A DNA stretch of 64,000 bases from Pedobacter cryotolerans. Its GTDB lineage: Bacteria > Bacteroidota > Bacteroidia > Sphingobacteriales > Sphingobacteriaceae. Made by a program: the position numbers and the translations under genes. The notes beneath the pieces were generated by a model that saw only the letters and a list, made by a program, of their open reading frames with translations, was not told the DNA's origin and searched no databases. Numbering within the stretch: position 1 is the stretch's first letter; every line of letters begins with the position of its first letter. Where the stretch lies: contig NZ_SWBO01000004.1 in NCBI RefSeq assembly GCF_005116475.1, forward strand, positions 372,001 to 436,000, given 5' to 3'. Positions 7,578 through 16,827 of the stretch are shown here, piece by piece.

Positions 7578-7748
7578 TTTGTCGTCCAGAGTGCAGCGAA
7601 GGATCCCAATAACTAAAGTTTTTAAGAGTTTCATTATAAGTTCGTCAATAAAAAATAAGCTTAATAAGTTTATTGCATATTGCAATTGAAATATAAATAA
7701 TTACAAATATTCATCTCAGAGATCCTTCGTGATACTCAGGATGACAAA
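7578..7748. repeat. Inverted repeat pair of about 30 bp flanking an AT-rich spacer
   Basis: The left arm (7578-7607, TTTGTCGTCC...GAAGGATCCC) and right arm (7718-7748, AGAGATCCTTCG...GGATGACAAA) are imperfect reverse complements, separated by 110 bases of AT-rich DNA. The arms look like a dispersed extragenic repeat that I have seen in Sphingobacteriaceae. There is no coding potential. Confidence 0.7.
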
Positions 7749-7757
7749 TAAGATGAT

Positions 7758-8519
7758 ATGAGAAAAAAAATTGTAGCTGGTAACTGGAAAATGAATATGG
7801 ATTTTAGCGAAGGAATTTCGTTATTTTCTGAAATTGTTAACATGGTTAGAGATGAGAAAAAAGGCGATCAAATTGCAGTGATTTGTGCCCCTTATATTCA
7901 TATCAATAGCTTAACGCAGTTGGGTGCTGGTGTAGTAAAAATAGGTGCTCAAAACTGTCACCAAAATGAAAGTGGAGCTTTTACAGGAGAGATTTCTGCT
8001 AAAATGGTAAAATCCACTGGATGCGAATATGTGATTATCGGTCACTCAGAGCGTAGACAATATTTTGCAGAAACAGACGAACTTTTGGCAGCTAAAACTG
8101 TAATCGCTTTGCAAAATAATTTAACCCCACTTTTTTGCATCGGCGAAACATTAGACGAAAGAAACAATGGGAGCTATTACCAGGTATTAGAAAAACAGTT
8201 AGAAAATGGTGTTTTTACTTTAAATGCCGAAGATTTTGCTAAAGTTGTTTTAGCTTATGAGCCAGTTTGGGCAATTGGCACAGGTTTAACAGCTTCGCCA
8301 GAGCAAGCACAAGATATACATGCTTTTATTAGAGCAAAAGTTGAAGCGAAATACGGTGTAAACATTGCTGATGATACCACTATTTTATATGGTGGAAGTT
8401 GCAATCCAAAAAATGCAGCCGAATTATTTGCTCAAAATGATATTGATGGTGGTTTAATTGGTGGTGCTTCATTAAAATCTCGTGATTTTGTTGATATTGT
8501 TAAAGCATTTAATTCTTAG
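7758..8519 (+). CDS. tpiA: Triosephosphate isomerase
   Basis: The 253-residue enzyme interconverts dihydroxyacetone phosphate and glyceraldehyde 3-phosphate in glycolysis and gluconeogenesis. All catalytic features are present: K11 in GNWKMN, H96 in IIGHSERR, E168 in AYEPVWAIGTG, and the phosphate-binding LYGGSC and GLIGGASL loops near the C-terminus. The length is normal for the family. The start is the ATG at 7758. It is followed by prmA after a short gap with a hairpin. Confidence 0.98.
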   Translation: MRKKIVAGNWKMNMDFSEGISLFSEIVNMVRDEKKGDQIAVICAPYIHINSLTQLGAGVVKIGAQNCHQNESGAFTGEISAKMVKSTGCEYVIIGHSERRQYFAETDELLAAKTVIALQNNLTPLFCIGETLDERNNGSYYQVLEKQLENGVFTLNAEDFAKVVLAYEPVWAIGTGLTASPEQAQDIHAFIRAKVEAKYGVNIADDTTILYGGSCNPKNAAELFAQNDIDGGLIGGASLKSRDFVDIVKAFNS

Positions 8520-8530
8520 CATGTAACTGT

Positions 8531-8560
8531 CTTGAGCATAGTTGAGAGATTATGCTCAGG
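8531..8560. repeat. Hairpin between tpiA and prmA
   Basis: TGAGCATA (8533-8540) and TATGCTCA (8551-8558) form a perfect 8-bp stem with a 10-base loop, extendable by two pairs (one G-T). No T tract follows on either strand, so it is probably a small dispersed palindrome or a processing site rather than a terminator. Confidence 0.5.
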
Positions 8561-8584
8561 CAAACCTATAATTTAATTAGTTTA

Positions 8585-9427
8585 ATGAAATATTTAAAAG
8601 TTGCTTTAAGTTTAAGTGATATAGAAGAATACCAACAAGATCTTTTAGTTGCCGAATTAGCGGATATTGGTTTTGATACTTTTGAAGATACGGAGGATGG
8701 TGTAGCAGCCTTTATAGTAGCTGCAGAATTTGTACAAACTAAATTAGACGATCTATTAAAAACGTTTAGCGATGATTTTAAATACAGTTATACCATCCAT
8801 CATATAGAGCCAGAGAACTGGAATGAGGAGTGGGAAAAGAATTTTAGTCCACTAATTATTAATGAAGATTGCTACGTGCGAGCAACTTTTCACGAGCATC
8901 AGCCACAATATAAATATGAAATTGTTATAGATCCCAAGATGGCTTTTGGTACGGGTCATCATCAAACTACCACCATGATGATGCTTTACATTTTGGAAAC
9001 AGATGTTAAAGATAAGCTGGTATTAGATATGGGAGCAGGTACAGGTATTTTGGGTATACTGACTAGCAAAAGAGGGGCAAAGCAAATTGTAGCTATAGAT
9101 AATGATGATATTTGTTATTTGAGTGCTATAGAAAATGCTGCCTTAAATGAAATTGACAATTTAACATCGCTCTGCGGAAGTAAAGAAACCATTCCTAAAG
9201 AAGAATTTGATGTAATTTTGGCAAATATCAATAGAAATATATTGTTAGATCAGATTGAGACTTATGCTGCGGTTTTAAAGAACAATGGAATTATTTTATT
9301 TAGTGGTTTTTATGAAGATCCAGACTTGGAGATGATTAAGCAACATTGTTTAAAGTTTAATCTTAATTACGTTGATCATAAAAAAATAGGAGATTGGGTA
9401 GCTGCTCAATTTATTTCTCTAAATTAA
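8585..9427 (+). CDS. prmA: Ribosomal protein L11 methyltransferase
   Basis: The 280-residue SAM-dependent methyltransferase has a substrate-recognition N-terminal domain (about 1-100) and a Rossmann methyltransferase domain with motif I VLDMGAGTGILGI (about 147-159). The preceding PKMAFGTGHHQTT segment is diagnostic of PrmA, and ANINRNI is its NPPY-like motif. It methylates L11. I chose the ATG at 8585, which gives MKYLKVALS, over an ATG at 8552 that lies inside the upstream hairpin and would add 11 non-conserved residues. Confidence 0.93.
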   Translation: MKYLKVALSLSDIEEYQQDLLVAELADIGFDTFEDTEDGVAAFIVAAEFVQTKLDDLLKTFSDDFKYSYTIHHIEPENWNEEWEKNFSPLIINEDCYVRATFHEHQPQYKYEIVIDPKMAFGTGHHQTTTMMMLYILETDVKDKLVLDMGAGTGILGILTSKRGAKQIVAIDNDDICYLSAIENAALNEIDNLTSLCGSKETIPKEEFDVILANINRNILLDQIETYAAVLKNNGIILFSGFYEDPDLEMIKQHCLKFNLNYVDHKKIGDWVAAQFISLN

Positions 9428-9457
9428 CTATTAGCTAATTTATCGGTTATTTAAACT

Positions 9458-10810
9458 ATGAGGGTACATTTTATCGCCATTGGCGGAAGCGCTATGCATA
9501 ACTTAGCGATTGCTTTACATAAAAAAGGATTTAAAGTAACAGGTTCTGATGATGTAATTTTTGAACCATCGATATCAAGATTAGCAAAGCACGGATTGTT
9601 ACCTGCTACTTTTGGTTGGTTTGCCGAAAATATTACTTCGGCTATTGATGCGGTTATTTTAGGAATGCATGCTCGCTTAGATAATCCCGAATTGTTGAAA
9701 GCGCAAGAATTGGGATTAAAAATCTATTCTTATCCTGAATATATTTACGAGCAAGCTAAAGATAAGGTTAGGGTAGTAATTGGGGGCAGCCATGGTAAAA
9801 CCACAATTACATCCATGATTTTGCATGTATTGAATCATTTCAATAAAGATTTTGATTATTTAGTTGGGGCTCAGCTTACAGGCTTTGATACCATGGTTAA
9901 AATAACCGATACCGCACCTATAATTATTATTGAAGGTGATGAGTATTTAGCTTCGCCAATTGATAGGAGGCCTAAATTTCATTTGTATAAAGCTAACATC
10001 GGCGTAATTAGTGGAATAGCTTGGGATCATATCAATGTATTTCCAACATTTGAGGAATATATTTCTCAGTTTAAAATTTTTATTGAGACGATAATTCCCC
10101 AAGGAAAATTAATCTATTGTGAAAATGATTTAGAATTAAGAAAAATTGTTGTTAACTCTAAAGCAAACATAGTACGGATTCCATACTCAATTCCGAGTAA
10201 TGAAGTAAAAGATGGTGTAACATATCTTTTGCCACAAAAGCTACCTTTAAAAGTTTTTGGAGACCATAATTTAATGAACCTAAATGCTGCAAAATTGGTA
10301 TGCGAACAGCTGGAAATAGGTGAGGATGATTTTATGGAAGCGATCTCTACATTTACTGGTGCAGCTAAACGTTTAGAACTTTTAAGTGCAAGGGCAAGCA
10401 CCAATGTTTATAAAGATTTTGCACACTCTCCATCTAAATTAAAGGCTACAATTGAGGCAGTTAAGGCTCAGTTTGCCGATCGAAAATTAGTTGCCTGCAT
10501 TGAATTACATACTTTTAGTAGCCTGAATAAGGCATTTTTAGCAGGGTATAAAAACACGATGGATGATGCCGATTTGGCAATAGTTTACATAGACGACAAA
10601 ACGTTTCAGCACAAAAAAATGGATCCCTTAAGTAAGCTTGATGTTCAAACATCTTTTGGTGATGAAAGGATCTTATTTTTTAATGAAGCAACTGCTTTAT
10701 TAAGCTATTTAAAAGGTTTAAATTTTGATCATACTAACTTGTTAATGATGAGTTCTGGTGATTTTGGTGGAATGGATTTGAATAATTTGGCATTAGAGTT
10801 GGATGTTTAA
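9458..10810 (+). CDS. mpl: UDP-N-acetylmuramate:murein-tripeptide ligase (Mpl-type Mur ligase)
   Basis: This 450-residue Mur ligase has an N-terminal UDP-binding domain starting MRVHFIAIGGSAMHNLAIAL, a P-loop ATPase domain (GGSHGKTTITSMIL, about 108-121), an EGDEY magnesium-binding motif, and a C-terminal domain with DFAHSPSK. The length and the GGSAMHNLA start distinguish it from MurC. Mpl joins recovered tripeptide to UDP-MurNAc in cell-wall recycling. The 3' end overlaps an upstream possible start of the XRE regulator gene. Confidence 0.9.
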   Translation: MRVHFIAIGGSAMHNLAIALHKKGFKVTGSDDVIFEPSISRLAKHGLLPATFGWFAENITSAIDAVILGMHARLDNPELLKAQELGLKIYSYPEYIYEQAKDKVRVVIGGSHGKTTITSMILHVLNHFNKDFDYLVGAQLTGFDTMVKITDTAPIIIIEGDEYLASPIDRRPKFHLYKANIGVISGIAWDHINVFPTFEEYISQFKIFIETIIPQGKLIYCENDLELRKIVVNSKANIVRIPYSIPSNEVKDGVTYLLPQKLPLKVFGDHNLMNLNAAKLVCEQLEIGEDDFMEAISTFTGAAKRLELLSARASTNVYKDFAHSPSKLKATIEAVKAQFADRKLVACIELHTFSSLNKAFLAGYKNTMDDADLAIVYIDDKTFQHKKMDPLSKLDVQTSFGDERILFFNEATALLSYLKGLNFDHTNLLMMSSGDFGGMDLNNLALELDV

Positions 10811-10811
10811 A

Positions 10812-11192
10812 ATGAATAAACAAACAACAAAACCAAATAGTCAAATGAATATTATAGGAAGAAACATTAGACAACTTCGTCAGAAAAATGGTTGGAGCCA
10901 AGGAGAAGTTGCAAGCAAATTAAAAATATCTATTCCGGCTTTTTCAAAAATAGAAACTGGTATAACCGATATTAATATTTCAAGATTAGATCAAATTGCT
11001 AGATTATTTGATGTTTCAACGCTTCAAATCATTTCTAGAGATACAGAAAACTTACATGCAGGTAGTTTTACAGAAGTTAATGTGCTTAAAGAGCGAATTG
11101 CATCGCAAGATGATGAAATAGTTAAACTTCAGAAAAAAGTAATTGATTTGTATGAAGAGATTAGAGGTTTTTCTAAAAGATCTTTCGCATAG
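10812..11192 (+). CDS. XRE-family transcriptional regulator with C-terminal coiled coil
   Basis: The 126-residue protein carries an HTH_3 domain (about residues 12-70; IGRNIRQLRQKNGWSQGEVASKL) followed by a short helical tail (about 80-120) that looks like a coiled coil for dimerisation. An ATG at 10803 overlaps the end of mpl by 8 bases, the ATG at 10812 abuts it, and a third at 10845 would still leave the HTH intact, so the exact start is unclear. I chose 10812. The gene is probably translated from the mpl transcript. The 3' end overlaps the convergent GNAT-like gene by 20 bases. Targets are unknown. Confidence 0.85.
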   Translation: MNKQTTKPNSQMNIIGRNIRQLRQKNGWSQGEVASKLKISIPAFSKIETGITDINISRLDQIARLFDVSTLQIISRDTENLHAGSFTEVNVLKERIASQDDEIVKLQKKVIDLYEEIRGFSKRSFA

Positions 11193-12291
11193 TAAGGTGC
11201 CGCTTCCCAAAAGTGGCACCAGTAGCTTGGTGAAATGAGAGCATTTTATCATTAAAATCTCCAACCCACGAAAGCTCAAGTTCTGTATATTGATTTTTAG
11301 GCAATACATATTCGCCTAACTTAATAATTAACGCAGATTCTAAGCCCAGTTTTTGGAAAGATGTTTTTGTGCCCATCACAATTGCTCGCATTCTTGTAAC
11401 TCCAATCCATCGCTTGTAGGCGAATTTTAGCTTCTCAATTAGGCCTAGCTTACCATTTAAGCCTTTAATCATTTGGTTAGCATCTGGAATGATTACAACA
11501 AATGATGCAGGTTCTCCATTCGCGTAAGCAAACCAAATTAACTGCTCATCCATAATTACTTCCATCTGCTTAAAACTCTCTCTAAGCGTTTCTTTTTTAA
11601 TAGGAACAAAGTTGTCAAAGTCTTGCCAACCATCGTTGTATATTTCCATCAAATCATTAATGTACTTTTCTGCGTTTGCCTTTTTAAAGTGTTCGAAACT
11701 ATAATCTGGCTTTGCAGCTACCCAATTGGCAATTTTTGTAAAACGAGCCGGAAACGGAATCGTAAGGTTAATATGGTTAGTGAGCTGTTCATACGCCGTG
11801 GTAAAGCCGTACGCATTAAAAAAATCGTGATAATATGGTAAGTGATAATTCATACCATAAGAAGGTGGTGTAAAACCTTCAACTAATAAACCCCAGAAGG
11901 TATCATTTTCCCCAAAGTTAATTGGCCCTTCCATTGCTTTCATGCCATTTTTCGATAACCATTCTTTGGCCGTGTCAAAAAGTAGAAAAGCAGCTTCTTT
12001 GTTATTTATGCACTCAAAAAAACCAACTCCACCTGTTGGTACATCATAATTATGTGCTTTTTTATCATTAATAAATGAGGCAATACGTCCAATAGTCTGA
12101 TTGTCTTCGTCAACCAAAATCCATCTGGTACATTTACCATGCGTAAAAAATGGATTAGCCTTTTCATTAAAAACTTTTTCTATATCGCTATCTAATGGCC
12201 TAATATAGTTTTTATCACCGCTATAAATTTTGTTTACAACTGCTAAAAATTCTTTTTTGGTTTGGTTATCGTTAACTGGTATAATCTTCAT
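11173..12291 (-). CDS. GNAT-fold protein, YghO-like
   Basis: This 372-residue soluble protein starts MKIIPVNDNQTKKEFLAVVN. The N-terminal half has YSGDKNYIRPLDSDIEKVFN and the segment GPINFGENDTFWGLLVEGF (about 121-139), both characteristic of a conserved family often annotated as GNAT-like and related to E. coli YghO. The C-terminal half resembles an acetyltransferase fold. The substrate is unknown. It overlaps the convergent XRE regulator by 20 bases at its 3' end. The start is the ATG at 12291, just downstream of the terminator of the acidic protein gene. Confidence 0.75.
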   Translation of the reverse strand: MKIIPVNDNQTKKEFLAVVNKIYSGDKNYIRPLDSDIEKVFNEKANPFFTHGKCTRWILVDEDNQTIGRIASFINDKKAHNYDVPTGGVGFFECINNKEAAFLLFDTAKEWLSKNGMKAMEGPINFGENDTFWGLLVEGFTPPSYGMNYHLPYYHDFFNAYGFTTAYEQLTNHINLTIPFPARFTKIANWVAAKPDYSFEHFKKANAEKYINDLMEIYNDGWQDFDNFVPIKKETLRESFKQMEVIMDEQLIWFAYANGEPASFVVIIPDANQMIKGLNGKLGLIEKLKFAYKRWIGVTRMRAIVMGTKTSFQKLGLESALIIKLGEYVLPKNQYTELELSWVGDFNDKMLSFHQATGATFGKRHLTMRKIF

Positions 12292-12312
12292 CGAATGGAA
12301 CTAGCTTAAAGT

Positions 12313-12340
12313 AAAAAGCACCCAATTAAGGATGCTTTTA
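12313..12340 (-). terminator. Intrinsic terminator after the acidic-protein gene
   Basis: AAAAGCACCC (12314-12323) and GGATGCTTTT (12330-12339) form a 10-bp stem. On the minus strand the one imperfect pair is a G-U wobble and the stem is followed by T residues. It lies 22 bases past the stop at 12362. Confidence 0.75.
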
Positions 12341-12361
12341 AATGTACTCTTTTATATGTAA

Positions 12362-12574
12362 TTAAAATCTATCGTCGTCGTCATCATCGTCATCAAATTC
12401 ATCAAAAGTACCCAAATCATCAATAGGCACATCAAAATCTTCATCAACTTCTACTTCTTCAACTTCAAGAACTTCATCATCTAATAATAAATCGTCATCC
12501 TCATCTTCATCATCTCTGCTAGATATCGGTTTATTGATGATGTCTTTGTCTGTTGGTTTTTTTGGCGCTTTCAT
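12362..12574 (-). CDS. Small, extremely acidic protein
   Basis: The 70-residue product is about half aspartate and glutamate, in runs such as DDEDEDDDLLLDD and a terminal DDDDDDDDRF, after a lysine-rich N-terminus (MKAPKKPTDKD). It has no signal peptide or transmembrane segment. Similar short acidic proteins are conserved in Sphingobacteria, but I know no function. The ATG at 12574 and a dedicated terminator support it as a real gene. Acidic binding partner or nucleic-acid mimic are only possibilities. Confidence 0.7.
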   Translation of the reverse strand: MKAPKKPTDKDIINKPISSRDDEDEDDDLLLDDEVLEVEEVEVDEDFDVPIDDLGTFDEFDDDDDDDDRF

Positions 12575-13015
12575 AAAACAAATAATTAATAGTAGGAAAG
12601 TTAAATCGTTAGTCTAAATTACAAAAATCTTTTAATAGAATGAAACCATGTATATGGTTTTTTGATGAGCCAAAATTAAAATAAAAACAGTTTTAACGAA
12701 AGTTTTTTTTGATTTTTTGTGGTGCTGAAATGCAGCTACTTAGGTTAATTTATTAGAAATTATAATAATTACGCCATTAGCTTAAAGCAAAAAAGCGTCT
12801 CAATATAATTGGGACGCTTTTAACACACAAATGAAACCTGAATTGAGATATAGTTTTAGGTTAGGTTAAAAAATATCTTTTGTCAATCCTATAAGAACGC
12901 TTTTTGAACAAACAACTCGTGTTTGTTTAATATCTTATAACAAGTTTAATGCTAATAGAACAAGCAATAGATTATAATTAGTAAGTGGTAGTAATTATTG
13001 AGTAAACGGTAAAAT
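12575..13015. other. Intergenic region with a terminator and a second hairpin
   Basis: I see no coding sequence in these 441 bases. Besides the terminator listed at 12789-12821, AACAAACA (12907-12914) pairs perfectly with TGTTTGTT (12920-12927) across five bases. The stretch must also hold the minus-strand promoter of the acidic-protein gene, which I could not locate. Confidence 0.6.
12789..12821 (-). terminator. Strong hairpin terminator, probably for the LytTR-kinase operon
   Basis: AAAAGCGTCTCAA (12791-12803) pairs with TTGGGACGCTTTT (12809-12821), 13 bp with one wobble and a 5-base loop. On the minus strand a run of T follows. It lies about 195 bases after the kinase stop at 13016, giving a long 3' UTR, and could also work on the plus strand. 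Confidence 0.75.
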
Positions 13016-15955
13016 CTAGGTTAAAGGAACCAAAATTGTAACCGTTGTGCCGCTTTTGCCGTTCTGTTCTATAAACAACTGTATGGGTTTTGCTTCAATT
13101 TTATTTAGTAGGTTGATGCGTTCTTGCGTTAAACTCATGCCTTTGCTTTGGTGCGATGTATTTTTGTTTGATAATGAGTTTTTTATGCCGACACCATCAT
13201 CAATTATTTTTATCCAAAGATATTCGTCATCTTTTTGGATAATATCTAACTTCACTTGTCCACCTTCTTCTTTGGGCATAATGCCGTGCCATATCGCATT
13301 TTCTATATATGGTTGTAAAAGCATCGATGGGATTTGTGTTTCTTCTTTGTCTAATTGCTGATCAACAGATATGTGATACGTAAACCGATCTCCAAATCTA
13401 TTTTTCTCTAAACTGAGGTAAAGATTTAAGTAAGCTATTTCTTCTTCTAAACTAATATAGCTTTTTGTACAAATCTCTAAGTTTTTTCTAATCAGCTTTG
13501 CGAAACCTGTTAATACCTTATTAGCCGAAGATGTATTTTGGGTATTGATGTAATGCTGTATTGAATTCATTACGTTAAATACGAAATGGGGGTTCATCAT
13601 TGCCTGAAGCGCTTGCTGCTCGAGCATTAAAATTTTATTTTTTAATAATAATTGTTCTTGCTCTTTATTTTTTTGTCTTTTAGTAATACGAACTGTAATG
13701 ATGTAAATGACAAATGCACCTATTGCTAATAAAATGATGAGAAAAAGCGTAGTTTGCCAAAAATGTTTCTCTACTTTAAAATCAATTTTTGCTGGTTTAC
13801 TCCACTCACTATCCTGACTTTTAGCGCTAACTTCAAAACAATATGTTCCAGGTTCTAATGATGAAAGTTCTAATCTCCTGTTTTTTGTTTCAGACCAATT
13901 CTGGTCATCTTTTAAACGGTAACGATAGCTAATTTTTCTATTCTTAAAATCTATGGCGCTATAATTAATGGTAATATTTCTTTCGCTTGGTTTTAAAATA
14001 AAGTTAGCTGGTGTTAAATCTAACATCACCCTATTTACACTAACTGAAGAAATAAATGTGGCTGGTGCCTTGGTTTGCTTATTCTGTTTGTTATAGTTAA
14101 AATAAACTAACCCACTGTTTGTAGCAAAATACGCGATGTTAGATGTGATGTATAAATCATTCAAATCATCAGATAATAAATCATTTGCATAATCAAATGA
14201 GTTAATTACAAAAGTATCGTTTGCAATATTTATTCTGTTTACACCATTGTTGCTAATTGCCCATAAATAATTTTCTTTAACAAAAAGTTTAGTAATGATG
14301 TTGTTGTTTAGGCCACTTTTTAGATTGAGATGTTTAATCAACTTGCCGTTTTTGATTATTAAAATACCATAACCATCTGTTGCCATTGCAAATAAATTAT
14401 CTTTTAGTTGCTTAATATCATTAACTCTTTTGGTGAGTAGAGGGTTTTTGGTAAAATATTGATTTAAATTACCATTCTTAAATTCGTTAATGCCATTAAT
14501 GTTTGCAAACCAAAGGTTTTGGAAATGATCATAATAAACTCTGTAAGCTCGATCTTGAAAATAATCTTTATTCTCTCGATAATGCAGTGATGAAAATTCT
14601 AGTTTGTTGATCCTATCATTAATGATTACCACACCAGATGAAAGAGCCAATGCTAAACTATTTGCTGTGTTTAAGCTAAAGTTTTTAACCACAAAAACAG
14701 AATTGTTTACTTCTTTTAAGTAGTTAATTTCTTTCTTTTTTGGATAGTTTTCATCAACATAACCAACTCCATAATCAGATGCGAAAAAGATTTTCTTATA
14801 CTTTTCATCAACTAGAAGTTGTTTTATGGTGTTATATTTTTTCTGGTCAGGGATATTTACTTTTTCTAGTTTATTGTTTTTTGGATCTAAAATTTGAATG
14901 TTATTATTTCCTAAACCCATCCATAATCTTCCAAAACTATCTTTATTAATGCTTTTAATTGATTCGTTACCTAATTTACTTCCTCTACCAAAAATAAAAA
15001 CGCGTTCATTTTCTTCTGGTAATCTATAGATTCCGTTGTTTGTAGTAAACCAAATGTTTTTGTTCTTATCCTTAATTACCTGACTTACATCAACATCTTT
15101 AAGCAGTTGCGTTGTCTTTCCGTTAAAGTCAACAACATAAATTCCACTATTATTTCCCAGCCATAAGCCTTTTTCATCTACATAAATATAGCCAGGTCTA
15201 TTGTTAAGTAATTCTGGATTTACCTTAAAAACCAAATTACTTAATGCGCCATTTCTAATGTTTAATCCTTCACTATTTAAGAAATAAACAGATTTATCTG
15301 CTCTGGTATAAAAGGTTTTGTAAGAGAGGGCTAATTTATTATCGTGTATGAGAACAAAGTTGTTTTTTATGAACAGAAAAACTGCCTGCGTACTATAAGC
15401 CCAAATATTGCCCTGTTTATCTTCTTGTATATAGGCATTGGCATATTGGCTTTCTTTTAAGGTAGAACTATATTTAATTAAACTTTTACCATCCCATAAG
15501 CCTAAAATGTTTTTGTTTGTGCCAAACCAAATCCTTCCTTTGCTATCTTCAAAAAAAGAGACAATAACCGCATTAAAATTAAGTCCTTTTAATTGTTTAT
15601 TATTTTGCTCGTTGTAAATTTTTCCATTATAAAAATAACTAAGTTGGCCGCTTAGAGAAAGAAACCACATTCTTCCTTTACTATCTTCATGTAGCTGCAG
15701 TATTTGATTATCAGGTAAACCATCATCAACAGTAAAATTTTCGAAAACTGTGCCGTCAAATCTACTAACACCAGCATCTGTAGCTACCCAAATATATCCT
15801 TTTTTGTCTTGTGTGGTATAATAACAATTGTTGCTTGGAAGTCCGTTTTTTGTAGTGTAATGAGGTAAATAAGCAGTTTGAGCGTTAGTTTTTAAGGCAC
15901 AAAGTGAAAACAGTGTGAAAAGAATAGCTTGTATGTATGACAGCTTATTATTCAC
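13016..15955 (-). CDS. Two-component sensor with beta-propeller input and LytS-type kinase
   Basis: This 979-residue protein has a signal peptide (about 1-25, ending KTNAQ) and a long periplasmic region of Reg_prop repeats (for example GLPSNNCYYTTQDKKGYIWVATD and repeated GRIWFGT/GRMWFL words) forming two beta-propellers. A Y_Y_Y domain (about 670-735; YRYRLKDDQNWS) comes next, then a transmembrane helix (about 742-762) and a His_kinase domain with NPHFVFNVMNSIQHYI (phosphoacceptor His) and a GHKL ATPase (DDGVGIKNSL). The start codon is GTG at 15955, supported by the signal peptide. It overlaps the upstream LytTR regulator by 8 bases (GTGAATAA), so the two are translationally coupled. The signal sensed is unknown. 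Confidence 0.92.
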   Translation of the reverse strand: MNNKLSYIQAILFTLFSLCALKTNAQTAYLPHYTTKNGLPSNNCYYTTQDKKGYIWVATDAGVSRFDGTVFENFTVDDGLPDNQILQLHEDSKGRMWFLSLSGQLSYFYNGKIYNEQNNKQLKGLNFNAVIVSFFEDSKGRIWFGTNKNILGLWDGKSLIKYSSTLKESQYANAYIQEDKQGNIWAYSTQAVFLFIKNNFVLIHDNKLALSYKTFYTRADKSVYFLNSEGLNIRNGALSNLVFKVNPELLNNRPGYIYVDEKGLWLGNNSGIYVVDFNGKTTQLLKDVDVSQVIKDKNKNIWFTTNNGIYRLPEENERVFIFGRGSKLGNESIKSINKDSFGRLWMGLGNNNIQILDPKNNKLEKVNIPDQKKYNTIKQLLVDEKYKKIFFASDYGVGYVDENYPKKKEINYLKEVNNSVFVVKNFSLNTANSLALALSSGVVIINDRINKLEFSSLHYRENKDYFQDRAYRVYYDHFQNLWFANINGINEFKNGNLNQYFTKNPLLTKRVNDIKQLKDNLFAMATDGYGILIIKNGKLIKHLNLKSGLNNNIITKLFVKENYLWAISNNGVNRINIANDTFVINSFDYANDLLSDDLNDLYITSNIAYFATNSGLVYFNYNKQNKQTKAPATFISSVSVNRVMLDLTPANFILKPSERNITINYSAIDFKNRKISYRYRLKDDQNWSETKNRRLELSSLEPGTYCFEVSAKSQDSEWSKPAKIDFKVEKHFWQTTLFLIILLAIGAFVIYIITVRITKRQKNKEQEQLLLKNKILMLEQQALQAMMNPHFVFNVMNSIQHYINTQNTSSANKVLTGFAKLIRKNLEICTKSYISLEEEIAYLNLYLSLEKNRFGDRFTYHISVDQQLDKEETQIPSMLLQPYIENAIWHGIMPKEEGGQVKLDIIQKDDEYLWIKIIDDGVGIKNSLSNKNTSHQSKGMSLTQERINLLNKIEAKPIQLFIEQNGKSGTTVTILVPLT

Positions 15956-16748
15956 CTTGTATATTAGTATATGCTTTTATACTGTCGTAAAAATCGCTAG
16001 CTCTTCTTCTAGATACATTGATGCTTTCTCCATTGGTAAGTAGCACTTGTAAACCGTTTTTAGAATTGTATTGTTTTACATATTCTAGATTTACAATGCT
16101 GGATTTGTGTATCCTAACGAATTTATTTGCTGGCAAAATTTCTTCATAATCTTTTAAAACCTTAGAAACTACAATCTTTTCGAGGTTAGTTAAATTAAAA
16201 ACAGAATAATTACTGTCGGCCTCGATGTGTACAATATCATCAATGTCGATTAATTTAAAACCTTGTGCACTAGGAAGCGTAATTTTTTTAATGACTTTGT
16301 CGCCACTTACATCATTCGCTAAGTTTTTTAGGCTTTCGTTACGGTTGTTTTCAACTTTGTTTAAATTGATATATTTAACAGCTTTATTCACTGCTTCTTT
16401 AAGTTCTTCAATATCAATTGGTTTCAATAAGTAATCTAAAGCATTAGCCTTAATAGCTTTTAACGCATATTGGTCATAAGCTGTAGTAAAAATAACCGAT
16501 GCATTGGTGAGCTGAACTTGAGGAATTAATTCGAAGCCATTTTCTCCAGGCATGGCAATATCTAAAAAAATCAAATCCACATTGTGTAAATTTAGCAACA
16601 CTCTAGCTTCGCTAACAGATTTGGCGATACCAATGATATTTACATCAGCACAATTTTGTTGTAAAAGGAAGTAAAGAGACGAACGGGCGAATTCCTCGTC
16701 GTCAACGATTATTGCATTTAACACGGCTTTAGTATTTACAGGGCTCAA
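15948..16748 (-). CDS. LytTR-family response regulator
   Basis: The protein has a receiver domain (IIVDDEEFARSS; phosphoacceptor in LIFLDIAMPGENG) and a C-terminal LytTR DNA-binding domain (about 160-260; VHIEADSNYSVF, FVRIHKSSIVNLEYV). It is the cognate regulator of the propeller kinase that it overlaps. There is no ATG start: the reading frame opens at a TTG (16748, 266 residues), and a GTG at 16724 would give MLNAIIVDDEE, which looks more like typical family starts. I give the outer bound and regard the GTG as equally likely. Confidence 0.9.
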   Translation of the reverse strand: MSPVNTKAVLNAIIVDDEEFARSSLYFLLQQNCADVNIIGIAKSVSEARVLLNLHNVDLIFLDIAMPGENGFELIPQVQLTNASVIFTTAYDQYALKAIKANALDYLLKPIDIEELKEAVNKAVKYINLNKVENNRNESLKNLANDVSGDKVIKKITLPSAQGFKLIDIDDIVHIEADSNYSVFNLTNLEKIVVSKVLKDYEEILPANKFVRIHKSSIVNLEYVKQYNSKNGLQVLLTNGESINVSRRRASDFYDSIKAYTNIQGE

Positions 16749-16827
16749 TTTATCAAAAAATGAGCATAACTTAAAGCATTGCAGTTTTTAAATTGAGAAG
16801 AAGGTTAAATCGTTACCAAAAACTGTA

